64,000 bases of DNA from Candidatus Nitrosotalea sp. TS (lineage in GTDB: Archaea; Thermoproteota; Nitrososphaeria; Nitrososphaerales; Nitrosopumilaceae), in the NCBI RefSeq assembly GCF_011319465.1, contig NZ_RCMB01000018.1, forward strand, positions 1 through 64,000. Reading direction: 5' to 3'. Shown one piece after another: positions 9,063 to 16,774 of the stretch. A model generated the notes under the pieces. It was given only the letters and a program-made list of their open reading frames with translations, was not told the DNA's origin and made no database searches. The stretch's first letter is position 1. The number at the start of each line of letters is the position of its first letter. The translations under genes were made by a program, and so were the position numbers.

Positions 9063-10156
9063 GGCTTTCCAAACTCTTTGACTAGTCTTTGATTTTCATC
9101 ATGGGTTCGTACAGCAACCCTGATGAATTTGCTGTCCAGTCCTCTAAACGAGCTACAATCCCTTATCAAGATATTTTTTTTCAGCAGTTTTTTCTGCAGT
9201 TGCTTTGAGCTTATTTTTGACTTTATCAAAATAAAATTTGCGTCAGAGCCATAGCATGAAAATCCATCAATCTTTGATATTGAACTATCCAAAAAATTGC
9301 GTTCTTTTTCAATTAATTTTCTTGTCTTTTTTAGATGTGATCTGTCAGATAGTGCCCTTATTGCAATATTTTGGGCAATGCCACTGACATTCCACGGAAT
9401 CTTGATCTTGTTTAGAATTTCAATCATCTTCTTGCTTCCAAGTCCATATCCTACTCGTAGGCCTGCAAGCCCAAAGGATTTTGTCATGGACCTCAAGATG
9501 AAGAGGTTATCAAACTCATGCAGCTTGGACGCTATGCTCTCTTTTGGATTTGAAGCAAGTTCTATGAAACACTCATCTACAAAGACCAGAACAGACTTGT
9601 CATGTGAGAGATCCAAGATCTTGAGCATGTTTTTTTGGCTGGTGAGAATTCCGGTTGGATTGTTTGGATTGCAAACAAATATGCAGTGATTTTTTGGAAT
9701 TATTTTTAGAAAATTGTCAATGTCTTGATTTAGGTTCATGGTCTTAAAATAGGAAACTCTGGCGCCATTCAGTCTTGCCGCAGATTCGTATTCTCCAAAT
9801 GTTGGTATTGGAATTGAGACATTACGCTTGTTCAAAAATGCCTTGCTAAAATTGTAAATTATTTCAGTTGCCCCATTGCCTATTATTATCTGATTTTTTG
9901 GAATTCCAGTATAGTTTTCCAGATGAGTCCTTAGCCTAGTTGAATCTGAATCAGGATATACAGAAAACAAGTTAGAATTTTTTTTCAGGTCATTTTTGAT
10001 TGTAGATGGGAACCCCAACGGATTGACATTTGAGCTAAAATCCAATATTTTTGGATCAAATTCAAGTCCTGCAGAATATACTCCTCCATGGGCTACTGTT
10101 TTGTGATTGGCAACATGAGGTTCTACTCTGAGTCTCACACCCTCATGATATCTCAT
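9059..10156 (-). CDS. Threonine-phosphate decarboxylase-like / HisC-type aminotransferase
   Basis: A fold-type I PLP enzyme of 365 residues. It starts with the CobD-type stretch HGGVYSAGLEFDPKILDFSSN and ends with a FIRVAVRTHDEN motif. The PLP lysine is in RSMTKSFGLAGLRVGYG near residue 225, and VCNPNNPTG and VDECFIEL bind the cofactor. The family includes histidinol-phosphate aminotransferase, but the HGG start and the position at the head of the cobalamin operon point to L-threonine-O-3-phosphate decarboxylase, which makes aminopropanol phosphate. It overlaps cbiP by 4 nt. Confidence 0.85.
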   Translation of the reverse strand: MRYHEGVRLRVEPHVANHKTVAHGGVYSAGLEFDPKILDFSSNVNPLGFPSTIKNDLKKNSNLFSVYPDSDSTRLRTHLENYTGIPKNQIIIGNGATEIIYNFSKAFLNKRNVSIPIPTFGEYESAARLNGARVSYFKTMNLNQDIDNFLKIIPKNHCIFVCNPNNPTGILTSQKNMLKILDLSHDKSVLVFVDECFIELASNPKESIASKLHEFDNLFILRSMTKSFGLAGLRVGYGLGSKKMIEILNKIKIPWNVSGIAQNIAIRALSDRSHLKKTRKLIEKERNFLDSSISKIDGFSCYGSDANFILIKSKISSKQLQKKLLKKNILIRDCSSFRGLDSKFIRVAVRTHDENQRLVKEFGKP

Positions 10157-10193
10157 GGGTATTTAGTTGTGTTTTGGATCCCCTGCTAAAGGA

Positions 10194-10201
10194 ATATTAA
10201 T
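10194..10201 (+). promoter_or_regulatory. TATA box of the asd-like gene
   Basis: ATATTAAT is centred about 26 nt before the ATG at 10224, implying a leaderless transcript. It lies in the 67-bp region that diverges from the cobalamin operon. Confidence 0.5.
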
Positions 10202-10223
10202 TGTATGAGCAGAATTTTTTCAT

Positions 10224-11303
10224 ATGAAGAAACGAGTAGCTGTCATAGGCGTTACCGGAGCAGTGGGGCAAGAATTTGTGTTGGCCCTAAATAACCATCC
10301 ATGGTTTGAGGTAAAGCAAATAGCTGCATCGGAAAGATCTGCAAAGAAAAAGTTTGTCGAGGCCATAAGAGACCCAAACAGTGGCATACTCAAATGGCAT
10401 CTCAGGGAGCCCATTCCCGAATATGTCAAGGATATGATAATTGAATCAGTTGATGATATTAAATCAGAAAACCTAGATCTAGTTTTCAGTTCCGTTGAAA
10501 GCGAGGCTGCAAGAGATATCGAGTCAAAATTTGCACAAGACATACCTGTCATTAGCACCTCTGCAGCGTATAGATATGAAGCAGATGTACCAATTTTGAT
10601 TCCAGGAATAAATGACGATCATGTTGCACTCTTAGATCAGCAGAAGAAAAACAGAGGATGGAAGGGATTTGTAGCACCTCTGCCAAATTGTACCACTACT
10701 GGTCTTGCAATTACAATGAAGCCGCTCTTGGACAAGTTTGGTGCACAAAAGATAATCATGACCTCAATGCAGGCAATGTCTGGAGCCGGAAGGTCTCCCG
10801 GAGTTTCTGCGTTAGATATCACAGATAACATAATTCCATACATTCCAAAAGAAGAGGACAAGGTTAGACTTGAAACAGGAAAAATTCTTGGCAAACTAAT
10901 AGACGGTAAGATAGATCCTGCCAAAATGAAAGTTAGCTGTACATGTACAAGAGTTCCTGTAATTGATGGACATACAGAAACTGTTTTCGTCGAAATGGCG
11001 TCTCACACTGATCCAGAGAACGTAAAGAAGGCCATGCAAGAGTTTTCAAGTAAGATAAGTGTCACAGGCCTTCCATCTGCTCCAAAAGACTACCTCTTGG
11101 TTCACGAAGATCCAACAAGGCCGCAACCAAGATTAGATCGTGAGATTAATGACGGCATGACAACGGTGGTTGGCAGAATCAGAGAGGACACTGTTTTTGA
11201 TAACGGTATAAAGTACGTCTTATTCTCACATAACGAGAAGATGGGCTCTGCCAAGGGAGCTGTCTTGCTAGCTGAAATGCTATACAAGAAAGGCTACATC
11301 TAG
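10224..11303 (+). CDS. asd: Aspartate-semialdehyde dehydrogenase family (Asd or malonyl/succinyl-CoA reductase)
   Basis: A 359-residue enzyme of the archaeal/fungal Asd class. The NADP-binding glycine motif is VAVIGVTGAVGQEF at the N-terminus. The acyl-enzyme cysteine is Cys156 in PLPNCTTTG. A second family block is SAPKDYLLVHEDPTRPQPRLDRE. Asd makes aspartate semialdehyde for lysine, threonine and methionine. In Sulfolobales and in ammonia-oxidising archaea, members of this family also act as malonyl-CoA/succinyl-CoA reductase in carbon fixation, and sequence alone does not decide here. It is followed by an Lrp regulator. Confidence 0.85.
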   Translation: MKKRVAVIGVTGAVGQEFVLALNNHPWFEVKQIAASERSAKKKFVEAIRDPNSGILKWHLREPIPEYVKDMIIESVDDIKSENLDLVFSSVESEAARDIESKFAQDIPVISTSAAYRYEADVPILIPGINDDHVALLDQQKKNRGWKGFVAPLPNCTTTGLAITMKPLLDKFGAQKIIMTSMQAMSGAGRSPGVSALDITDNIIPYIPKEEDKVRLETGKILGKLIDGKIDPAKMKVSCTCTRVPVIDGHTETVFVEMASHTDPENVKKAMQEFSSKISVTGLPSAPKDYLLVHEDPTRPQPRLDREINDGMTTVVGRIREDTVFDNGIKYVLFSHNEKMGSAKGAVLLAEMLYKKGYI

Positions 11304-11338
11304 TCTACTGCAAATTATAGAAAAATTATAATAACAAG

Positions 11339-11346
11339 TTTATTAA
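11339..11346 (+). promoter_or_regulatory. TATA box of the Lrp-family regulator
   Basis: TTTATTAA predicts transcription starting near 11369, about 10 nt before the ATG at 11379. A perfect palindrome begins 4 nt downstream of this box. Confidence 0.5.
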
Positions 11347-11349
11347 GAT

Positions 11350-11370
11350 CCATTTATTCACAATAAATGG
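11350..11370. promoter_or_regulatory. Palindromic operator candidate of the Lrp gene
   Basis: Arms CCATTTATT (11350-11358) and AATAAATGG (11362-11370) form a perfect 9-bp inverted repeat around a 3-nt centre. It lies between the TATA box and the start codon and covers the expected transcription start. Lrp/AsnC proteins bind as dimers to such palindromes and commonly repress their own gene, so autoregulation is a reasonable inference. Confidence 0.55.
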
Positions 11371-11378
11371 TGTTTTGA

Positions 11379-11834
11379 ATGGCAAAAGTTGATGATTTAG
11401 ATATGATAATTTTATCGGAGCTATCACAGGACGCAAACATTTCAGTTCCTCGAATATCAAAGAAGATAAACGTAAACTCTTCTGTTGTTTACAGCAGAAT
11501 CAAGAGGCTTATCAAAAGAAAGCTGATTGAGCGTTTTACCATTGTGGTAAATGACAGGGAACTGGGATATACCGTTAAAGCCCTAACAGGAATAAACATG
11601 GACTCTAAGATGAGAGACCATGTGATTGAGGAGCTGCTAAAGATAGCTGAGGTAAGGGAGATTTCAGAAGTAACAGGCAGATTTGATATCATCGTTACAA
11701 TGTATGCCAAGAATCTCGATGAGATGCACAGGCTCATATCAGAGAGAGTTGGGCGAATACAAGGAGTTCAGCGTTCTGAGAGCTTCATTGAGATGAAAAG
11801 GACTACAAAGCCAATGCCCTACAAGGCTGCCTAA
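11379..11834 (+). CDS. Lrp/AsnC-family transcriptional regulator
   Basis: 151 residues with an N-terminal helix-turn-helix (DLDMIILSELSQDANIS through SVVYSRIKRLIKRKLIERF) and a C-terminal RAM/AsnC ligand-binding domain (residues about 65-145, with EISEVTGRFDIIVTMYA). These proteins form dimers or octamers that respond to amino acids or other small effectors. It follows an amino-acid or CO2-fixation enzyme and precedes haem O synthase, so its targets are unclear. The palindrome just upstream of its start suggests self-regulation. Confidence 0.92.
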   Translation: MAKVDDLDMIILSELSQDANISVPRISKKINVNSSVVYSRIKRLIKRKLIERFTIVVNDRELGYTVKALTGINMDSKMRDHVIEELLKIAEVREISEVTGRFDIIVTMYAKNLDEMHRLISERVGRIQGVQRSESFIEMKRTTKPMPYKAA

Positions 11835-11854
11835 ATAATCCAATATTTTCAACC

Positions 11855-11862
11855 TATAAATA
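11855..11862 (+). promoter_or_regulatory. TATA box of cyoE
   Basis: TATAAATA lies about 31 nt before the GTG start at 11890, so the transcript would have a leader of only a few bases. Confidence 0.5.
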
Positions 11863-11889
11863 ACAAAAAGTCTCCAAAAAGGACAGAGT

Positions 11890-12798
11890 GTGCTAACAAC
11901 AAAAGCCAGTTCCAGAATTAAGACGTACTATGAAGTAACCAAGCCTAAGATATGGTACCTTTTGGTCTTTACCGCAATGGGTGCAACATATACTGCTTCT
12001 AATCTATATCATATTCCAGTGTCTGCCCTGACTTGGGCACTTGTAACCTTTGGTGTCATAGCAGGCTCTGCCGCAGCCAATACACTGACAAACTACAATG
12101 ACAGGGACATTGATGCCATCATGGAAAGGACAAAGGAGAGACCAATCCCAAGCAGAAGGATCTATCCAGCAAAGAAGGCATTTTACTTTGGGCTAATTCT
12201 TGCAGGCATATCACTAGTCTGTGCATTTGCAATTAACATATGGGCTGGTGTCTTCATGGCATTTGGCCTTGCAGACAACATTCTAGTTTATAGTAAATTT
12301 CTAAAACGAAGAAGTAGAACAAATATTGTCTTGGGCGGATTCTCAGGAGGAGCACCCGCAATGATTGGCTATGTGGCAGTGACAACAACTGGCATGTGGG
12401 ATCTTGGATTGGTCATGGCAGGACTGGTCTTTGTCTGGATCCCAATGCACATCTGGAGTCTTACACTGCATGTCAAGGACGATTACAACAAAGTAAAAGT
12501 TCCAATGCTTACTGCAGTAGAATCTGAAAAGACATCGGTTCGAGTTATAGCTGGCACTACCTTGATGATGGTCGTGTTCAGCGTGTTGCCATTTTTCATG
12601 ACAGATGCGTCTGGAAAACATTTGTTCCATGCAACATATCTTTACAGTGCAATAGCATCAGGCGCAATAATGATAGCATTGAGCATATGGCTTCTTGTTA
12701 AACCTTCAGAGAGGGCATCTTGGACACTATTCAAGTTCTCCAGCCCATATCTTGCAATCTTGTTTATTGCACTTATGGTAGATTCGGTCCTAAGATAG
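11890..12798 (+). CDS. cyoE: Protohaem IX farnesyltransferase (haem O synthase)
   Basis: A UbiA-superfamily prenyltransferase of 302 residues that makes haem O for haem-copper terminal oxidases. The first aspartate-rich motif is NDRDIDAIMERTKERPIPS and the second is in LHVKDDYNKVKVPML. Nine hydrophobic segments fit the family topology. Translation starts at a GTG close behind a TATA box. It is convergent with ubiD and separated from it by one base. Chlorophyll or menaquinone prenyltransferases share the fold, but the RTKERPIPS motif matches CyoE/CtaB best. Confidence 0.9.
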   Translation: MLTTKASSRIKTYYEVTKPKIWYLLVFTAMGATYTASNLYHIPVSALTWALVTFGVIAGSAAANTLTNYNDRDIDAIMERTKERPIPSRRIYPAKKAFYFGLILAGISLVCAFAINIWAGVFMAFGLADNILVYSKFLKRRSRTNIVLGGFSGGAPAMIGYVAVTTTGMWDLGLVMAGLVFVWIPMHIWSLTLHVKDDYNKVKVPMLTAVESEKTSVRVIAGTTLMMVVFSVLPFFMTDASGKHLFHATYLYSAIASGAIMIALSIWLLVKPSERASWTLFKFSSPYLAILFIALMVDSVLR

Positions 12799-12799
12799 T

Positions 12800-14133
12800 T
12801 TACTTGAGATAATTTTTTAGAGAAACTTTTTCGGATTTTGGAATCTTTGCAATCTCGAATCCTTCTGGACGTTTTGAGAAAGGTTTGGTTGCATCAATTC
12901 CCATCTTTGTTGTAAGTAAGTTTTTTTGATCACTTGATGGGTCAAGGCTTGAGCCGCGCACCTTTGGTATTATCACAAGATTCTTGTCTGCCTGGAATCT
13001 TGTTGCTATGGCATATTCAACCTCCACGGGATTTGACGGATCAATATCATCATCCACTACAGTTACATGTTTGAGAGACCTGTGCGCACCAAAGGTTGCA
13101 TGGATTGCCTTCTTTGGATCAGATTCTTTCTTCTTTGAAATTTGCACGATGGCATGAAGCCAGTTGCATCCCCCGTCACTTAGTACTACATTTTTTATCT
13201 GCGGCATCTCCTGTTTGAGATTTTTGTTTAACTTTGCTTCAATTGGCATTCCCATGAGTAATCTGTGTTCTGCGTACCCTGACAAAATATCATGAAATAT
13301 TGGATTGTTTCTAAAATACAACCGGTCAAGCTCAAAGACTGGCTGTTCTCTCTTAAAGTCATACGTACGGAGCATTTCCACCATCCATTCCTTGTGGGTC
13401 TTGTCCTTGAGTATGCGTCCTTCCAAGACTATCTCAGATTCTGATGGTACCAGCATTCCAGAGTAAGGACATGCCGCAAGTGTCAGTTTTTTGGATAACA
13501 GTTCGTTTGCTATCTCAAGTTCATCCTTGCCCCATTCTGCCTGATAGGCACCTGCTATTGATACTGCGGGATGTACTCCAACAGTGATGGCTACACGCAG
13601 GTCTTCTCCATGCTCCTTGGCATACATATAGGATCGGTGCAGATGTCTTCCTTCAACCATTCTTACTGAAAAGTGGCGCTTGTCAAGCCTGAGAAGCCTA
13701 TGAAAAGACGAGTTTTGGGTTCTAGTCTCCTGATTTTTTGTATAAATTATGGATGATGTGATAAAAGCACCTGGCTCTTTTTCAAAGTGCGTTATTATTG
13801 GCAGATCGTAGAGGTCTTGGGAATGATTTTCCATGAATCTGCCTTTTTTTATCATCTTGGGCTTTGATGCATGATTTATCGCATGGATTACTTTTTCGTG
13901 AATCTTGTCCTCTGTAGATCCTACTGCAAGCGCAAATCGTTTCTTTGTGCCAACAAGATTTGATACAACACGAAATTTGCTTTCTTTGATGTTTTCAAAC
14001 AAGACTGCTTTTGAGCCATCAAGTTTTGCAGTAACAGCTGCAATCTCATATTTTGTAGAGACCTCTTTTTTACAATTGCCAGCTCTTTTGCCTTTGAAAC
14101 CTGGCTTAGATATCCTCGCAAGTCCGCAGTCAT
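12800..14133 (-). CDS. ubiD: UbiD-family decarboxylase (N-terminal frameshift)
   Basis: A prenylated-FMN-dependent decarboxylase of the UbiD family, about 443 residues after repair. The N-terminus starts at 14133 with MTADLRGYL and KELAIVKK, then breaks at a T6 run at 14066-14071 on the plus strand. With one more base it would read KKEVSTKYEIAAVTAKL and join the long frame. Family motifs include ITVGVHPAVSIAGAYQ and VEVEYAIATRFQADKNL. The substrate may be a quinone precursor, but other aromatic or unsaturated acids are possible. The start overlaps the preceding small gene by 4 nt (ATGA). Confidence 0.9.
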
Positions 14134-14468
14134 TGTTTTATAATCTCCATTACTTCATCCATTAGAACCTTCATACTTTCAAGTTCTAGCTCTTTTTGTA
14201 TGTTTAATGAAAAAATACAGATTCCGTTTATAGTTAGTGCAACTCGCTCAGAGACCATCTTTAGAAAAATTGTATCGGATTTTGATGGTATTACTGTAGC
14301 AGTGCTTGTACGTCCAACCGAACCAATTGAAACAACCAGTGTTCCAATCTTTTCTTTTCCCTCCGTTATAGAAATAAAATTTCCATTATCGAAGGGAACC
14401 ATTTGTACTAAGAAATCTCGTTGATTCACTTTTGCGGTTTTTTTTCTATAACCGACCTGTGATATCAT
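14130..14468 (-). CDS. Conserved-type hypothetical protein, possibly proteasome-assembly-chaperone-like
   Basis: 112 residues without signal peptide or membrane segment, predicted alpha/beta. I do not recognise a confirmed family. The order of motifs (DFLVQM, then ITEGKEKIGTLVVSIG, then a strand-rich centre and a C-terminal helix SMKVLMDEVMEIIKQ) resembles the eukaryotic proteasome assembly chaperone PSMG3, which also has a KMGTLV block and a similar C-terminal helix. That similarity is by eye only. Its stop overlaps the start of ubiD, so the two are probably co-translated. Confidence 0.7.
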   Translation of the reverse strand: MISQVGYRKKTAKVNQRDFLVQMVPFDNGNFISITEGKEKIGTLVVSIGSVGRTSTATVIPSKSDTIFLKMVSERVALTINGICIFSLNIQKELELESMKVLMDEVMEIIKQ

Positions 14469-14481
14469 CAGCTAACTGCGC

Positions 14482-14952
14482 CTATATTGCTACAGGTTCT
14501 ATTGCTACTTTCTTTATAGCACTGGTCTTAGTTGTCTTTGTCTTTCTTGTAGACTTTACAACTGGTGCTATCTCTTCTGTTTCCACAGTAGCATTAGCCT
14601 TAGTCGTCTTTGCCTTTCTTGTAGACTTGGCCACAACTGGTGCTATCTCTTCTACTTCCATAGCCCTTCCAGCAACAGCTTCTAATTGATCAGCCTCGAC
14701 TCTTGCTCGTAGTTTTGCTTTATACTTGAGGTTTCGTGGTTTGGTTCTGAGTCTGTATCCGCAGCAAGGACACCAGAGACCTTCCCATTTTATGAAGATC
14801 TCACAGATTTGACATCTTTTTTGTCCTGATGCGTAACGGCCCGTACCTACTGGCTTCTGTGCCTTGTATCTTGTGCATATTCCTTTACATGTCATTCTAT
14901 AGTCACTTTTTACCTTGTGTAATTTCATATAGTAATAGTATAATTTAAGCAT
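14482..14952 (-). CDS. Zinc-ribbon protein with repetitive Lys/Thr/Ala-rich tail
   Basis: The first 70 residues hold a zinc-binding domain: MTCKGICTRYKAQ with two cysteines, CQIC, and CPCC before GYRLRTKPR. The following tail repeats a block twice: EEIAPVVAKSTRKAKTTK and EEIAPVVKSTRKTKTTK. The tail is basic and disordered in character, suggesting nucleic-acid binding. The start is uncertain; the ATG at 14895 (MTCKGIC) would also give a complete domain. It precedes the small gene and ubiD in the same direction. Function unknown. Confidence 0.65.
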   Translation of the reverse strand: MLKLYYYYMKLHKVKSDYRMTCKGICTRYKAQKPVGTGRYASGQKRCQICEIFIKWEGLWCPCCGYRLRTKPRNLKYKAKLRARVEADQLEAVAGRAMEVEEIAPVVAKSTRKAKTTKANATVETEEIAPVVKSTRKTKTTKTSAIKKVAIEPVAI

Positions 14953-15150
14953 GGATCAGAAATTTTTATAATTTATAGCATTTTTTTTTAGAAAAATTAC
15001 ATGTATCTTCTGGGATCAGGGCAACAGTTTTCAGAAAAAACGAAGAAATGTTCTATAAATATGTATGTTATTTTAAAGATAAGAATTTTGCGAATTTTCA
15101 ACAATTTTCAAAAGTAGATATTTAAAGGTTGTTGATCGCTTTTTGATTTT

Positions 15151-15777
15151 TTATCCTATTCTTGAAAGTGGCAGTACAAGATGACGATATCCTTCTCTTT
15201 GAGTAATGTATCTTGCAGATAACTTGTCACGTGTTCCCCGCTTGTTGTAGTTCTTAACTCTAAGTGATGTTCTGCGCTCATCAACAAACTCTAATTCAAA
15301 ATGGGAACAAAAGCGAAGATTTAGCAAATTGGCTATCTGTTTTGCAATTTGCATATTTCCGTTTCCTACCTTGACTACTTTACGTTCTGCATTCAGTCCG
15401 ACAAGAACTTTTACAATATGGGAAATTAGGTCGTCGACTGATGTGTAAATAGAGCTCTCTATCTCCTTTTCGTAATAAAACACAGAAAGGCCTATTCTGT
15501 TACCAGGATCAATTCCTATGATTAATGAGCTATGATGAATTCCTGATTCTAGTTTTTGTTCTATCCTACCCCGCACTATTGTAGGATCATAGTCGAATTC
15601 ATCATCAAATAGAACAAAGTTGCTTGGTATTTTAGACGATTCCCTAACTGTTGTAAGGACTAGCCTCCTATCTGAATTTGTAATTTCTTCTGGCAGAACA
15701 GAGTCGTAATCTAATTTCAGGTTCTTTAACGTATTTACGAATTTAAAATAAGATCTACCGTATGCAGTTGCAACCAC
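15151..15777 (-). CDS. RNase H-fold protein, RuvC/YqgF-like (function unknown)
   Basis: 208 residues starting at a GTG. The C-terminal two-thirds looks like an RNase H-fold nuclease of the RuvC/YqgF type. Asp90 is in IIGIDPGNRIGLS, a GNG loop is at 138-140, FVDERRTSLR (residues 164-173) resembles the YqgF VDER motif, and Asp184 in RDKLSARY could complete the acidic site. The N-terminal 80 residues are not recognised. Archaea normally resolve Holliday junctions with the unrelated Hjc, so the role is open. It stands alone, with a 200-bp gap downstream. Confidence 0.6.
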   Translation of the reverse strand: MVATAYGRSYFKFVNTLKNLKLDYDSVLPEEITNSDRRLVLTTVRESSKIPSNFVLFDDEFDYDPTIVRGRIEQKLESGIHHSSLIIGIDPGNRIGLSVFYYEKEIESSIYTSVDDLISHIVKVLVGLNAERKVVKVGNGNMQIAKQIANLLNLRFCSHFELEFVDERRTSLRVKNYNKRGTRDKLSARYITQREGYRHLVLPLSRIG

Positions 15778-15866
15778 AATGTTACTTTGGGTTTGATACG
15801 CTATGACTAATCTGGCTTCTTTGAAAATTTAAAGTTTTTTTGTATTCTATTGTTGATCAATGGAGA

Positions 15867-16208
15867 TCATTTAGTTGTCAACAAAAGTATTGCTCTTGCC
15901 AGATCACCCTTGGCTTCAGTTAATGCTTTGGTTGCTTCTTCTGGCGAAACATTTGCCTGTTGTGCTACAAGCATTATATCATCTTGGCTAAAGACCGGCA
16001 CTTCAAGTTCCCTTTCCTCATAACTTTCTGCAATTACTTGAAAGATAGAGTTGTCTTTTGCCTTCATTTCGGTGACTGCCGGCTTTGCGATTATAATCTC
16101 CTTTGTATCAGTCTTGATTATGACTTCTTGAACATTACTGAGCTCCTTCATTTCTAGGCCCATCCTGTCCAACATCCTACGCATTTCCCGGTTTCCGCCA
16201 CGCATCAT
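15867..16208 (-). CDS. nac: Nascent polypeptide-associated complex protein (aNAC)
   Basis: The archaeal homologue of NAC-alpha, 113 residues, which binds nascent chains at the ribosome exit. It starts MMRGGNREMRRMLDRMG, followed by the NAC beta-barrel (about residues 20-65), and ends in a UBA domain (about residues 75-112: SQDDIMLVAQQANVS through GDLARAILLL). The order and length are typical. The next gene upstream encodes a PUA RNA-binding protein, 35 bp away, consistent with a translation-related pair. Confidence 0.93.
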   Translation of the reverse strand: MMRGGNREMRRMLDRMGLEMKELSNVQEVIIKTDTKEIIIAKPAVTEMKAKDNSIFQVIAESYEERELEVPVFSQDDIMLVAQQANVSPEEATKALTEAKGDLARAILLLTTK

Positions 16209-16243
16209 TTTCTACTCATATTCCTCAATCTAGACTTTTTAAA

Positions 16244-16684
16244 CTATCTCTGATCTTCACTGGCAACCCCCCTCTTCAAAGAACTCATCATTTGAGATGA
16301 AAGGATGGCCCTGCCTACAGCAATGACTTTGTTCTCATGCAAAACCGGAACATCGGAGCCGATCAGGATGTTCTTGCCACACCATGTAATATGACTGCAA
16401 AAGACAGAGTTGCCATTTTCAATAAATGGTTTTGAGTCATCGTCTACTTCTACACAGTTTTCTCGAAATTTCTTGCTTTTCATTAGAATTTGTGCAAAAT
16501 TCGGAGTGATTGCAAGCCCGCCATCTATTCGTAATGTACACAGCAACATATCATTTTGATATACGTGCTGGATTCTTCCAGTTTTTTTTGAATAGGTGAA
16601 TCTGACATCTTTTGGCAGGTATTTTGATACGCCAATACCAAAAAGGGCATCAAGAGTATGCTTGATCTTCAAGACGGAATCCAT
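16244..16684 (-). CDS. PUA-domain RNA-binding protein
   Basis: 146 residues. The last 75 form a PUA domain (DDSKPFIENGNSVFCSHI, VPVLHENKVIAVGRAILSS), which in other proteins binds structured RNA such as tRNA. The N-terminal part (GVSKYLPKDVRFTYSKKTGRIQ) resembles the domain before PUA in archaeosine tRNA-guanine transglycosylase C-terminal regions, but no catalytic domain is present. Probably an RNA-modification or ribosome-related factor. It precedes aNAC in the same direction and diverges from phoU. Confidence 0.75.
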   Translation of the reverse strand: MDSVLKIKHTLDALFGIGVSKYLPKDVRFTYSKKTGRIQHVYQNDMLLCTLRIDGGLAITPNFAQILMKSKKFRENCVEVDDDSKPFIENGNSVFCSHITWCGKNILIGSDVPVLHENKVIAVGRAILSSQMMSSLKRGVASEDQR

Positions 16685-16733
16685 TACTGACTTTCATTTG
16701 TAATGCCCCTAATTATTTTATAATGAATGCCAT

Positions 16734-16763
16734 ACTATATAGTAGAACCGAAGAACTATATAG
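16734..16763 (+). promoter_or_regulatory. Tandem TATA boxes of phoU
   Basis: The 9-mer ACTATATAG occurs twice, at 16734-16742 and 16755-16763, exactly 21 bp apart. The second predicts a transcript starting near 16785, next to the ATG at 16787. The first predicts a start near 16764, leaving about 10 nt before the ATG at 16775. Confidence 0.45.
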
Positions 16764-16774
16764 AATAAACCATA

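Noticed and set aside
14953-15150. A possible small RNA in the AT-rich gap, suggested by a TATAAATAT element at about 15054-15062
   Set aside because: No stable stem, box C/D or H/ACA feature or clear terminator follows; the gap is simply AT-rich.
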